In this document: positions 56,204 to 64,000 of the stretch, one piece after another | How the letters are laid out: the number at the start of each line of letters is the position of its first letter | How positions within the stretch are numbered: the first letter of the stretch is position 1 | NCBI RefSeq assembly: GCF_002165625.1 | Contig: NZ_NGNS01000011.1 | Location: 62,001 to 126,000 of the forward strand | Origin: Neiella marina | GTDB lineage: Bacteria > Pseudomonadota > Gammaproteobacteria > Enterobacterales > Neiellaceae | Direction of reading: 5' to 3' | Length of the DNA: 64,000 bases | The notes under the pieces: generated by a model | Told to the model about the DNA's origin: nothing | Databases searched by the model: none | Seen by the model: the letters and a program-made list of their open reading frames with translations, nothing else | Position numbers and translations under genes: made by a program

Positions 56204-57221
56204 GGGGCATACTCCGCTCCTGAGGATTACTCCAAGCCGCAAGCAAATCAGTAATCACCGATACGCAAATGACGAATATCGAAATAGTTAACATACAGGC
56301 TTGAATAGCTGGAACATCTTGCGCCACTAAACTGTGAATCAGCCATCTTCCTGCGCCGGGCCAAGAAAAAATGTATTCCACTACCATAGTTGTAGTCAGT
56401 AGTGGGTTGGTCAGAGCGCCGACGTGTCTGATAAAGCTACTAAAATAATTGGGTAGAGCGTGACGCCACAGCACCTGGTAGCGGCTCAGGCCTTTAGCTC
56501 GAGCCGCTTGAATGTAGTTTTGTTCACTAATATCAATCAGGCTGGCACGGGTGATCTGGGCCAGAGCGGTGGTTGGGATGATGCTGATCGCCAGTGTTGG
56601 TAGCATGATATGACGCACAGCACTCCATAACGCCGCTCGCTGATACTCATCATCCGCTAAGGCGATGTCAATGAGCAAAATATGAGTGACTTCAGGGATA
56701 TCGTATAGCAAGCCAATGCGGCCAGAAATTGGTAGCCAATGCAGCCCTAATGCAAATATCAAAATGAGCATTAGAGCCCACCAAAATACCGGCACTGATT
56801 GACCGATCAGGGTCAATGTGGTGACGCCACGATCAAACCACGAACCGTGATAGTAGGCGCTGATAATACCCAGCGGAACCCCCACTAGCATGGCAACCAG
56901 CATCGCCGATATTGCCAACTGCAGGGTAGCCATAAAGCTATTGATCATCTGCTCAAAAATAGGGATTTGGTCAATTCTTGAAGTACCCCAATCACCGTTA
57001 AAAATATTGCCCATGAAATGGAGGTACTGGGACCAATAGCCTTGGTCGAGAGCGTAGTGTTGAATTAGGGCTGTTTTTTCTGCCAGCGACAATGAAGAAT
57101 CGGGATCTAGTGCCTCAATTGGCGCGCCCGGCATAAGGTGCAACAAACTGAATGACAGCAAGCTGAGCAAGAAAATGGTGATGATCAGCAGGTTGAATTT
57201 ACGAATAAAATAGCGCCACAT
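56196..57221 (-). CDS. sapB: Sap ABC transporter permease SapB
   Basis: A 341-residue DppB/OppB-type permease. It has an N-terminal helix (MWRYFIRKFNLLIITIFLLSLLSFSLLHLMPG), five further helices and the cytoplasmic loop NYIQAARAKGLSRYQVLWRHALPNYF. It pairs with SapC to form the channel. It starts four bases after the sapA stop and overlaps sapC by 8 bases, so sapA to sapF form one tightly packed operon. Confidence 0.93.
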   Translation of the reverse strand: MWRYFIRKFNLLIITIFLLSLLSFSLLHLMPGAPIEALDPDSSLSLAEKTALIQHYALDQGYWSQYLHFMGNIFNGDWGTSRIDQIPIFEQMINSFMATLQLAISAMLVAMLVGVPLGIISAYYHGSWFDRGVTTLTLIGQSVPVFWWALMLILIFALGLHWLPISGRIGLLYDIPEVTHILLIDIALADDEYQRAALWSAVRHIMLPTLAISIIPTTALAQITRASLIDISEQNYIQAARAKGLSRYQVLWRHALPNYFSSFIRHVGALTNPLLTTTMVVEYIFSWPGAGRWLIHSLVAQDVPAIQACMLTISIFVICVSVITDLLAAWSNPQERSMPHG

Positions 57222-57225
57222 GGTC

Positions 57226-58854
57226 TTACTCTATCGATGCAGAGGAAAAATCAATGCCGCCAAATGGCGAGACATTGAGTCCGTTGACATGTAGCCCGGT
57301 GGCTTGGGTACGCATACCATGGGCGATCGGCACCACCGGCATTTGCTCAGCAAGGTAACTTTGTGCTTGGCTGTATAGCTGTTGACGTTGTTCAAATGAC
57401 GTTGACTGACGAGCTAGATCGATGAGGCGATCATAGTATTTATCGCACCACATTGCTCTGTTAGTACCAGCCAGTTTGGCTTGGCAACTGAGCAAAGGGC
57501 GAAAGAAGTTGTCTGGATCTGCGTTGTCCGCAGTCCACCCGATCAGCACGCTGTCATGAGCACCTTTGCTAAGTCCTGCTCGAAAAGCATTCCAGTCCTT
57601 GTTGACAAGATGGGCATGTACCCCGATTTGCTTTAGATTGTCTTGGATGAGCAGTGCCATTTTACGGCTGTTGGGGTTGTATGAGCGCTGGACTGGTAAT
57701 ACCCAAATATCAATATCAAAACCATCCGGGTAGCCCGCTTCAGTTAGTAGCTGTTGCGCTAACTGAGGATCATAGAGTTGGCCAACAGTTGTGTCGTCAT
57801 GGCCCCAAGAAGCAGGAGGCAACAAGGTTGATGCAACAGACGCGGTCCCGTAGAACACCGCTTCCATAATAATATCGCGGTTAATTGCTAACGATAGTGC
57901 CTGCCGAACTTTGGCATTATTGAGTGGTGGTGTATCTGTATTGAAAGCCCAGTAGCCAACGTTAAAGCTAGTTTGATACTGCAACTTAAACTCTTGATTG
58001 TCTCGCAGTAGAGCCAACTCATTAGCGAGTGGTGATGCCATTGCATCACATTCACCGGTCAGTAACTTGGCAAGGCGCATGGTGCCGTTAGGCGTGATGT
58101 CCAAAACCACCTCATTTAATTTCGGTCGTCCTCGCCAATACTGTGCGTGAGCTCGATACTTAATGTAGTGCTCTTCTTTGTGGCGGTAATAGTGAAATGG
58201 GCCTGTGCCAATCGGTAATTTATCAATGAGGTGGCGCTGGCCTTGGGCGGATAGTTGAGCCGCATACTCTGCGGACAAAATCACTGAAAAGTTGGTGGCG
58301 ATATTACTTAGAAAAGTGCTGTCAGCAGCAAATAGTTCAAATTCGACCGTGTGCTGATCGATTGCTTCTACCGATTTGACCATCCAAGGAAAACCGACAC
58401 TGACAAAAAATGAATAGTCGCTACGACCGACGTAGTGATATGGGTGGGTTTTATCGATAATGCGGCGAAAACTAAACACCACATCGTCAGCACTAAAGTA
58501 CCGTGTTGGTGAAAAATACTTAGTGTCGTGAAACTCGACTTCTGGGCGCAAATGAAAGGTGTATCGGGTACCTGTTTCATCAACCTGCCAATGGGTCGCC
58601 AGAGCTGGCACGAAGCTGCGGCCATCTGGTGCCATGTCCATTAAGCGATCATAGAGCTGCATACTGGTGGCTTCGACCACATTTGCCGATGTACTCAGTT
58701 GTGGGTTGAAGCTTGAAGGATTGCCAAGAGAGCAATAGACCAAACCATCTTTTGGTTTGGGCATGTCCATGGGTTCGCATCCCATAAGCGCTAGGGTACT
58801 GAACAGCAGGGTCGCGGCAGGGCGCCGAGTGAGTTGCAACAACAACTTATTCAC
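57226..58854 (-). CDS. sapA: Sap ABC transporter substrate-binding lipoprotein SapA
   Basis: A 542-residue extracytoplasmic solute-binding protein of the OppA/DppA family. The signal ends in a lipobox (LALMGC, Cys26), so it is a lipoprotein. It has GLVYCSLGNPSSFNPQLST, the family segment YSADDVVFSFRR-like ARYFSADDVVFSF and IGTGPFHYYRH. SapA is associated with antimicrobial-peptide and haem binding in pathogens; the SapBCDF part has been linked to putrescine export in E. coli. The substrate here is unknown. The gene overlaps the end of pspF by 8 bases. Confidence 0.9.
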   Translation of the reverse strand: MNKLLLQLTRRPAATLLFSTLALMGCEPMDMPKPKDGLVYCSLGNPSSFNPQLSTSANVVEATSMQLYDRLMDMAPDGRSFVPALATHWQVDETGTRYTFHLRPEVEFHDTKYFSPTRYFSADDVVFSFRRIIDKTHPYHYVGRSDYSFFVSVGFPWMVKSVEAIDQHTVEFELFAADSTFLSNIATNFSVILSAEYAAQLSAQGQRHLIDKLPIGTGPFHYYRHKEEHYIKYRAHAQYWRGRPKLNEVVLDITPNGTMRLAKLLTGECDAMASPLANELALLRDNQEFKLQYQTSFNVGYWAFNTDTPPLNNAKVRQALSLAINRDIIMEAVFYGTASVASTLLPPASWGHDDTTVGQLYDPQLAQQLLTEAGYPDGFDIDIWVLPVQRSYNPNSRKMALLIQDNLKQIGVHAHLVNKDWNAFRAGLSKGAHDSVLIGWTADNADPDNFFRPLLSCQAKLAGTNRAMWCDKYYDRLIDLARQSTSFEQRQQLYSQAQSYLAEQMPVVPIAHGMRTQATGLHVNGLNVSPFGGIDFSSASIE

Positions 58855-59893
58855 CTGAGTTTATGCCATCTAACAGATTGTATTTTTTGAGTATACCGCG
58901 CAACTGGTGATAGGTCAGCGATAAAGCGTCGGCAGTTTTCTTTTGATTGAACTGGTGGTGTTCTAATGCCTTATGCAAGATCGCCGTTTCATGATCTTGC
59001 AAGTGCGATTTCAAATCGAATGGGAAAGTCGGCATTGCCAATTCGCCTTTGTCGTCATCTGACTGTTCGTCAACATCACGCCGATCTTTGGTTCGAATGG
59101 TTTGGCCAGGGCGATATTCAGACTCAAATGGATCAAGAATGATTTGGTCGATTTGCATTTCTGGATCGTTATGACGATACACGCTGCGCTCGACCACGTT
59201 TTTCAATTCTCGGACATTACCCGGCCAGTGATAGTCCAGCAGTAACTCCCTTGCTTCAAGCGAGAAGCCAGAAAACACCGGGTGTCCCAATTGTCTGGCC
59301 ATCTTGATGGCAAATGCATCCGCTAACAACATGATGTCGCTGCGTCTAGCACGAAGCGGCGGTAGAGTGATCACATCAAAGGCCAGCCGATCGAGTAAAT
59401 CCGAGCGAAACTCGTTGCGCTCTGCCAACGACGGCAAATCTTCGTTGGTTGCGGCAACTAGCCGAACATCGACTTTGATTGATTGACTGCCTCCGACGCG
59501 TTCAAACTCGCCATACTCAATTACTCGAAGTAATTTTTCTTGGATTAGGCCCGAAGTGTTGGCCAGTTCATCCAAAAACAAGGTGCCCTTATCCGCTGAT
59601 TCGAAACGGCCGGCGCGACGTTTGTTACCTGATCCGGTAAATGAACCCGCCTCATGACCAAATAGCTCACTCTCGAGCAGACTCTCGTTAAGTGCAGCGC
59701 AGTTTAACTTAATGTATTGTTGGTCCCACCGGGATGACAAGAAATGCAAACGTTCAGCAATTAGCTCTTTACCTGTACCGCGCTCACCAATGATGAGCAC
59801 AGGTTTATTGAGTGGTGCTATCTGCGAAATACGCTCAAGAACTTCAAGAAAAGAGTTCGACTCACCGAGTAGATTATCTTGTTGTGGTAGCAT
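58847..59893 (-). CDS. pspF: Phage-shock activator PspF with variant GSFTGS loop
   Basis: A 348-residue sigma-54 activator that drives the psp promoter and is held inactive by PspA. There is no receiver domain. The AAA+ domain has Walker A GERGTGKE (36-43), Walker B TLFLDELA and an Arg finger region DLLDRLAF, with a C-terminal Fis-type helix-turn-helix (KKTADALSLTYHQLRGILKKY). The sigma-54-contact loop reads GSFTGS at 83-88 instead of the usual GAFTGA; Thr86 is kept. The gene ends inside sapA (8-base overlap), so pspF heads the sap operon, and it is divergent from pspA. Confidence 0.93.
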   Translation of the reverse strand: MLPQQDNLLGESNSFLEVLERISQIAPLNKPVLIIGERGTGKELIAERLHFLSSRWDQQYIKLNCAALNESLLESELFGHEAGSFTGSGNKRRAGRFESADKGTLFLDELANTSGLIQEKLLRVIEYGEFERVGGSQSIKVDVRLVAATNEDLPSLAERNEFRSDLLDRLAFDVITLPPLRARRSDIMLLADAFAIKMARQLGHPVFSGFSLEARELLLDYHWPGNVRELKNVVERSVYRHNDPEMQIDQIILDPFESEYRPGQTIRTKDRRDVDEQSDDDKGELAMPTFPFDLKSHLQDHETAILHKALEHHQFNQKKTADALSLTYHQLRGILKKYNLLDGINSGE

Positions 59894-59924
59894 TCCACAT
59901 CCTTGGTAGTTAAATTAGCTAACT

Positions 59925-59941
59925 ATTAGTTTATTTCACTA
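59925..59941. promoter_or_regulatory. PspF upstream activating sequence
   Basis: TTAGT-N7-ACTAA (TTAGTTTATTTCACTAA), with a neighbouring TTAGCTAA at 59914-59921. Read on the other strand, TTAGTGAAATAAACTAA resembles PspF enhancer sites before enterobacterial pspA. It lies about 85 bases before the -24 element and 30 bases before pspF, so it could also mediate pspF (and sap) autoregulation. Confidence 0.55.
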
Positions 59942-60017
59942 AGGTAGCTTTTGGTAGCCCGCAGGAAAAAAATTAAAAACATCATTAAAACAACATGTTA
60001 ATCTTATTTTTTCAGGT

Positions 60018-60033
60018 TGGCCCAGATCCTGTA
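60018..60033 (+). promoter_or_regulatory. Sigma-54 promoter of pspA
   Basis: TGGCCCAGATCCTGTA has the -24 GG and a -12 TGTA; the TGTATTA continuation is like the E. coli pspA promoter as I recall it. Expected start near 60045, 45 bases before the pspA ATG. Confidence 0.68.
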
Positions 60034-60089
60034 TTAGTAGTCGGTAAGTAGCTCGCAACTGAGCTGTTATCTGTTGAGGAGAGAATCAA

Positions 60090-60764
60090 ATGGGTATTTT
60101 TTCACGTTTTGCGGACATCGTGAACTCGAACATCAACGCTTTGCTAGAGCGGGCCGAAGATCCAGAGAAGATGTTACGCCTGATTATTCAGGAAATGGAA
60201 GACACCTTGGTGGAGGTTCGCTCATCAGCGGCCCGTACCTTGGCTGACAAAAAAGAGTTAGAGCGTCGTATTGAGCGTTTACGCCAGGAAGCCGAAGAGT
60301 GGCAAAGCAAAGCTGAGCTAGCGTTGGGTAAAGAGCGCGAAGACCTGGCTAGAGCAGCGCTCGGTGAACGCAAAAAGCTCAGTGATGCGGCAGACAGCAT
60401 GAAAGATGAAATGCTGGTTGTTGATGAGAATCTGAACAAGCTTAAAGAAGAGCTAGAGCAATTGCAGAATAAGCTAAAGGATGCCAAAGCGCGTCAACAA
60501 GCAATGGTTATGCGCTCTAATACTGCGACTTCAAGACTACAGGTGAAACAGCAACTTGACAGCAGTAAGGTATCGGACACGTTAACTCGATTTGACTCTT
60601 ACGAGCGTCGTATCGATGATTTAGAAGCTCAAGTAGAAGCGCATGACTTAGGTCAGCCGAAAAATCTTGCTGATGAATTCGCCGCCTTGGAAGCTGAAGA
60701 AAAGATCACCAGTGAGCTTGAACAGCTGAAAGCGAAAATGAAAGCAAAATCAGAACAGTCGTAA
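60090..60764 (+). CDS. pspA: Phage-shock protein A
   Basis: A 224-residue ESCRT-III-like protein, almost entirely coiled coil. The N-terminal amphipathic helix is MGIFSRFADIVNSNINALLERAEDPEKMLRLIIQEMEDTL. PspA coats damaged inner membrane and, when free, inhibits PspF. GAGGAG lies about 9 bases upstream of the ATG. First gene of pspABC-ycjXF, driven by the sigma-54 promoter at 60018. Confidence 0.97.
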   Translation: MGIFSRFADIVNSNINALLERAEDPEKMLRLIIQEMEDTLVEVRSSAARTLADKKELERRIERLRQEAEEWQSKAELALGKEREDLARAALGERKKLSDAADSMKDEMLVVDENLNKLKEELEQLQNKLKDAKARQQAMVMRSNTATSRLQVKQQLDSSKVSDTLTRFDSYERRIDDLEAQVEAHDLGQPKNLADEFAALEAEEKITSELEQLKAKMKAKSEQS

Positions 60765-60787
60765 TAACGAAATTTTTGGAGTAACAA

Positions 60788-61030
60788 ATGGATTATGAAT
60801 TTCTTGCCGCAATGATTGTTGGACCACTATGTCTGTTCCTGTTGATTGTTGCTCCGATTTGGCTGGTGATGCATTATCGCTCCAAGCGACAAGTATCGCA
60901 GGGTTTAACCGAGGAAGAGTACCGCCAGCTACGGCAACTGGCGGAACAATCTGAACAAATGGCTGCTCGAATTCAGACGCTGGAAGCGATTTTGGATTCA
61001 GAGTCTCCAGACTGGAGGAAAAAGGCATGA
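60788..61030 (+). CDS. pspB: Phage-shock protein B
   Basis: An 80-residue inner-membrane protein: an N-terminal helix (about 4-24, LAAMIVGPLCLFLLIVAPIWLVMHY) and a cytoplasmic helix (EEEYRQLRQLAEQSEQMAARIQTLEAIL). With PspC it senses membrane stress and pulls PspA away from PspF. Overlaps pspC by four bases (ATGA). Confidence 0.96.
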   Translation: MDYEFLAAMIVGPLCLFLLIVAPIWLVMHYRSKRQVSQGLTEEEYRQLRQLAEQSEQMAARIQTLEAILDSESPDWRKKA

Positions 61031-61419
61031 CAGAGCGCAAAAGGACACTTTATCGGGATGACAAAAGAGGCAAGTTTGCCGGGGTTTGTGCCGGCATTGC
61101 CAACTACTTTGGACTTGAAGTTTGGTTGGTCCGGGTATTGATGGCCTCGGCTATCATTTTGACTGGAATCTTTGGTTTACCCTTGCTTTGCTACATTGTT
61201 GCTTGGTTTGTGTTAGACAAAGAACCGGAACATCAACAGCTTTCTGATGAACCACCAATTGCCGTTAAATCGAATGTATGGCAAAGCGGTGAACTGCCAG
61301 GGCAGGCGTTGCATGACATAAAAGGTAGATTCTCGGATTTGGAAGTGCGATTACGTTCGCTGGAACACCACGTCACATCCAGCGCATTTCATCTTAAACG
61401 AGAGATAGATCAGCTCTAA
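61027..61419 (+). CDS. pspC: Phage-shock protein C
   Basis: A 130-residue membrane protein. The PspC domain (about 5-70) has LYRDDKRGKFAGVCAGIANYFGLEVWLVR followed by a hydrophobic helix (about 38-65), then a C-terminal helical part (LPGQALHDIKGRFSDLEVRLRSLEHHV). Partner of PspB in stress sensing. Starts within the last codons of pspB. Confidence 0.96.
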   Translation: MTERKRTLYRDDKRGKFAGVCAGIANYFGLEVWLVRVLMASAIILTGIFGLPLLCYIVAWFVLDKEPEHQQLSDEPPIAVKSNVWQSGELPGQALHDIKGRFSDLEVRLRSLEHHVTSSAFHLKREIDQL

Positions 61420-61426
61420 GTGCTAT

Positions 61427-62833
61427 ATGGAACTAAAGCAAGCTGCAAAACAAGTTGTTCAATCCGCTAACACCCTTATTGAAAGAGCCCGCAGCCAGCA
61501 ATTAACGCTGGCTGTTACGGGGTTAAGTCGAAGTGGCAAGACTGCTTTCATCACTTCATTAATCAATCAACTACAACAGGGCAATAGCGCCGAGCACATG
61601 CCATTGCTCGACGTTGCTCGTCAGCGTCGTTTAATCAGTGCCAAACAAGTCGCTCAACCTCACTTGGATGTTGCGTCATTTCGCTATTTATCAGGTTTAC
61701 GCAGTTTATCGGGCGTTGCGCCAGAGTGGCCAAAGGCAACCGATACTATTTCAGAGGTGCGTCTTGAGATTTGCTTTCGGCCCAAGCACAAAAGCTGGTT
61801 AGGGTCCGGCGATTCTAGCAAGCTGTTGCTAGATATTGTCGATTATCCTGGCGAGTGGCTGTTAGATTTGCCGATGTTACAAATGGACTTTCAGCAATGG
61901 AGCGAGCAGCAGTGGCAATTGATGGAGCAAGCCCCTCGCGCCGAGGCAGCTGCGCGTTGGATTACCGAGGCAGAAGGCTTGTTGGGCAGAGAGCCTGATG
62001 ATGACGCAATTCATCAATGTGCCGATAGTTATGCGGCGCTGTTAAAACATTTCAAAGATCAACTCGGTCTAAGTTTACTGCAGCCGGGCCGCCTGCTAAT
62101 GCCAGGCGAACTTGTAGGAACTCCGGCATTAGCTTTTTTCCCTATGCCACAGCAACGCTTACTGAATGAACCCGCAAGCGAAGCGCTATGGCAGCTGCTA
62201 AGCGCCCGCTATGAATATTATGTCAATCACGTGGTAAAGGGCTTTTTTAAACGTTTTTTCCGTCATTTCGATCGCCAAGTTGTTCTGGTTGATTGCCTTC
62301 AGCCACTGAATGAAGGGGCGGCTCATTTTCGTGAGATGCAGCAAGCGTTAACTCAGGTCATGAGCTGTTTTCAGTACGGTAAGCAAGGTTGGTGGCGTCA
62401 GCTTTTTGAACCCAAAATTGACCGTTTGTTGGTTGCTGCGACCAAAGCAGATCATGTCACTAATGAGCAGTTTGATGCGCTTGGCAAGTTGTTGGCTGAA
62501 CTTTGCCAAGGAGCAGAGTCGCAAGCGCTAGACAACGATATTCAAATCCAGCACCAACCGCTGGCATCGATTCGCAGCACGCGCTTTGGTCACGTTAAAC
62601 AGGGCTCACAAACGATTCCAGCGCTGAAAGGACTAAGGTTGAGTGATGGTAAACCGATCACGCTGTTTCCAGGTCAAGTGCCGGCAGGCTTGCCAAGTGA
62701 GGCCTTTTTCGCGCAGCATAGTTTCGACTTTGTTGATTTTGCGCCTCCTGCCCGACAAAGTGATTACGCACCGTTGCCACACATTGGAATGGATAAAGCC
62801 ATTGAGTTCTTGCTGGGAGATGTATTGAAATGA
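61427..62833 (+). CDS. ycjX: YcjX-family P-loop GTPase-like protein
   Basis: A 468-residue DUF463 protein. The P-loop is VTGLSRSGKTAFITSLIN (about 29-40) and a Walker-B-like LLLDIVDYPGEWLLD follows. Members are usually adjacent to psp genes and belong to the Psp regulon; the molecular role is unknown, although GTPase activity is suspected from the fold. It lies seven bases after pspC and overlaps ycjF by four bases (ATGA). No good Shine-Dalgarno is seen, which suggests coupling. Confidence 0.92.
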   Translation: MELKQAAKQVVQSANTLIERARSQQLTLAVTGLSRSGKTAFITSLINQLQQGNSAEHMPLLDVARQRRLISAKQVAQPHLDVASFRYLSGLRSLSGVAPEWPKATDTISEVRLEICFRPKHKSWLGSGDSSKLLLDIVDYPGEWLLDLPMLQMDFQQWSEQQWQLMEQAPRAEAAARWITEAEGLLGREPDDDAIHQCADSYAALLKHFKDQLGLSLLQPGRLLMPGELVGTPALAFFPMPQQRLLNEPASEALWQLLSARYEYYVNHVVKGFFKRFFRHFDRQVVLVDCLQPLNEGAAHFREMQQALTQVMSCFQYGKQGWWRQLFEPKIDRLLVAATKADHVTNEQFDALGKLLAELCQGAESQALDNDIQIQHQPLASIRSTRFGHVKQGSQTIPALKGLRLSDGKPITLFPGQVPAGLPSEAFFAQHSFDFVDFAPPARQSDYAPLPHIGMDKAIEFLLGDVLK

Positions 62834-63942
62834 AGTCGCAAGGGGATAGCCACCAACAACAAGCGCTATTTGAAGAAGAGCCTGAATTTTTGGAACCCCA
62901 GCGTGCGTCCCGCTCATCAACTGCGGAACAACAATCATCCGACCGCACCGAAACGTTCGAACCGAAGCAAATCCTTGATGAAGAAGAACTACCTTGGTCA
63001 GAGCAAGCTATCGATGTGGAGTCAATGGAAGACAAGCCACCGCAACCGGTAGACGATATCCTTAGGCCTTCATCAAAAAGCCATTGGTGGCTCAAGTCAA
63101 TTGCGTTGCTTGCAGCAACCATAGTCACCATCGAAGGCGTTGTGTTGGCTAACTCTGTTTGGCAACAACAGAGTTGGTTAAGCGGATTGTACGCTTTGTT
63201 ATTTGTTTTGTTCTTTGGCGGCTTGTTGGTGATGGCGTTTGCCGAATGGCGTAAGCTGGTGCAATTGAGTCGAACAGAACAGCAGCATAATGAGGCTCAG
63301 AAAATCATCGACGGTGAGCAATGCGATGATGTTGTCCGCTTCAGCAAAGCCTTGCTACCAGCCAGCTTGCAGCCAGGGCTCATTGAAGCAACACAGCAAT
63401 GGCAAAGCCTGATTAATGATAGCCAAACTGATTCGGATATTTTGGCGCTTTATGACAGTACTGTGGTTGCTGTTTGTGACCAGAAAGCGCTGCAAATCGT
63501 TTCTAAATCGTCGTCGCAAGTTGCAGCGGTTGTGGCCTTAAGTCCGCTCGCCGCGCTCGATATGTTCGTCATTGGTTGGCGGAACCTGCGGATGATAAAT
63601 GACGTCGCCGCCTGCTATGGTGTTGAGCTTGGCTTTATTAGTCGTTTAAAGTTGGTCCGTTTGGTGGTTTACAACCTTATTTATGCTGGTGCTTCGGAAC
63701 TCACTTTGGATATCGGCTTACAATCCATTGGTGCAGATTTAATGGGCAAAGTTTCAGCTCGTGGGGCGCAAGGACTGGGTGCCGGTTTACTCAGCGCCAG
63801 ACTTGGTTTAAAGGCGATGCAGCTGTGCCGGCCATTACCAATTACTAACCCCGATAACCGTCCGACTATCGGTACCGTTATGAAACAAGTAAATGCGTCA
63901 TTGACTAGCAAGCTGAAACTGATGTTGCGCAAAGACAGTTAA
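62830..63942 (+). CDS. ycjF: YcjF-family inner-membrane protein
   Basis: A 370-residue DUF697 protein. A hydrophilic acidic N-terminus of about 80 residues precedes two membrane helices (about 88-108 and 118-138), and a C-terminal DUF697 domain has VVALSPLAALDMFVIGWRNLRMIN and GFISRLKLVRLVVYNLIYAGA. Always found with ycjX. Function unknown; envelope stress is inferred from the operon. In E. coli tyrR follows; the window ends too soon to see it. Confidence 0.93.
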   Translation: MKSQGDSHQQQALFEEEPEFLEPQRASRSSTAEQQSSDRTETFEPKQILDEEELPWSEQAIDVESMEDKPPQPVDDILRPSSKSHWWLKSIALLAATIVTIEGVVLANSVWQQQSWLSGLYALLFVLFFGGLLVMAFAEWRKLVQLSRTEQQHNEAQKIIDGEQCDDVVRFSKALLPASLQPGLIEATQQWQSLINDSQTDSDILALYDSTVVAVCDQKALQIVSKSSSQVAAVVALSPLAALDMFVIGWRNLRMINDVAACYGVELGFISRLKLVRLVVYNLIYAGASELTLDIGLQSIGADLMGKVSARGAQGLGAGLLSARLGLKAMQLCRPLPITNPDNRPTIGTVMKQVNASLTSKLKLMLRKDS

Positions 63943-63981
63943 CGGTATTTGCCAATTAAGCGTTCGGCAAAACAATAAATG

Positions 63982-64000
63982 CCAGCGATATCATCGCTGG
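63982..64000 (+). terminator. Hairpin after ycjF (cut by window end)
   Basis: CCAGCGAT, loop ATC, ATCGCTGG ends exactly at base 64000. Probably the stem of the psp operon terminator; the T-run would be outside the window. Confidence 0.55.

Overview
The window looks like chromosomal DNA of a marine gammaproteobacterium, probably related to Alteromonadales, Shewanella or Vibrio. The grounds are the conserved blocks mnmC/fabB-pdxB-asd-fimV(hubP)-truA-accD-folC-dedD-cvpA-purF, folD/tRNA-Arg/tig-clpP-clpX-lon-hupB-ppiD, and pspF-sapABCDF divergent from pspABC-ycjXF. Base composition looks even throughout. I see no insertion sequence, prophage, CRISPR array or integrase.

Layout. 1-9300 is an accessory, envelope-oriented stretch on the + strand: the tail of an unknown gene, an FG-GAP/ASPIC lipoprotein, a chemoreceptor with a NIT-like sensor, a clan GH-A glycoside hydrolase lipoprotein, an S41 protease lipoprotein and a small coupled lipoprotein. 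9393-23756 is the housekeeping block from mnmC to purF. 23831-28625 holds a Yip1-family membrane protein, a large c-di-GMP protein whose sensor is a LacI-type sugar-binding domain without a DNA-binding part, and miaE.

28690-38479 (all - strand) is the most interesting part. It has two adjacent transcription units. The first is a nitrate ABC transporter, nrtA-nrtB-nrtD, followed in the same direction by an outer-membrane porin. Upstream of nrtA are a near-consensus sigma-54 promoter, two NtrC-like boxes and a leader containing a complete intrinsic terminator; this suggests nitrogen-limitation control plus antitermination. The second unit is a tight four-gene operon for glucosylglycerate metabolism: D-glycerate 3-kinase, a glucosyl-3-phosphoglycerate phosphatase, GpgS and a GH13 glucosylglycerate phosphorylase. 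It can both make this compatible solute and recycle it to 3-phosphoglycerate and glucose-1-phosphate. Glucosylglycerate is known in other bacteria as a solute that accumulates under nitrogen limitation, so the adjacency may be functional.

38575-51405 holds lpxH-ppiB, cysS, folD, tRNA-Arg(UCU), tig, clpP, clpX, lon (with a heat-shock type promoter), hupB and ppiD. 51477-63942 holds a membrane-anchored glycerophosphodiesterase, the sap ABC transporter operon headed by pspF, and the divergent phage-shock operon pspABC-ycjXF with a sigma-54 promoter and a PspF-type upstream site. Two oddities are direct sequence observations: PspF has a GSFTGS loop instead of GAFTGA, and the SapD/SapF ATPases each lack one usual catalytic residue.

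I found no clearly undescribed system. The best candidates for a second look are the nitrogen-control region coupled to the porin and glucosylglycerate genes, the LacI-domain c-di-GMP protein, and the altered Psp/Sap ATPases.
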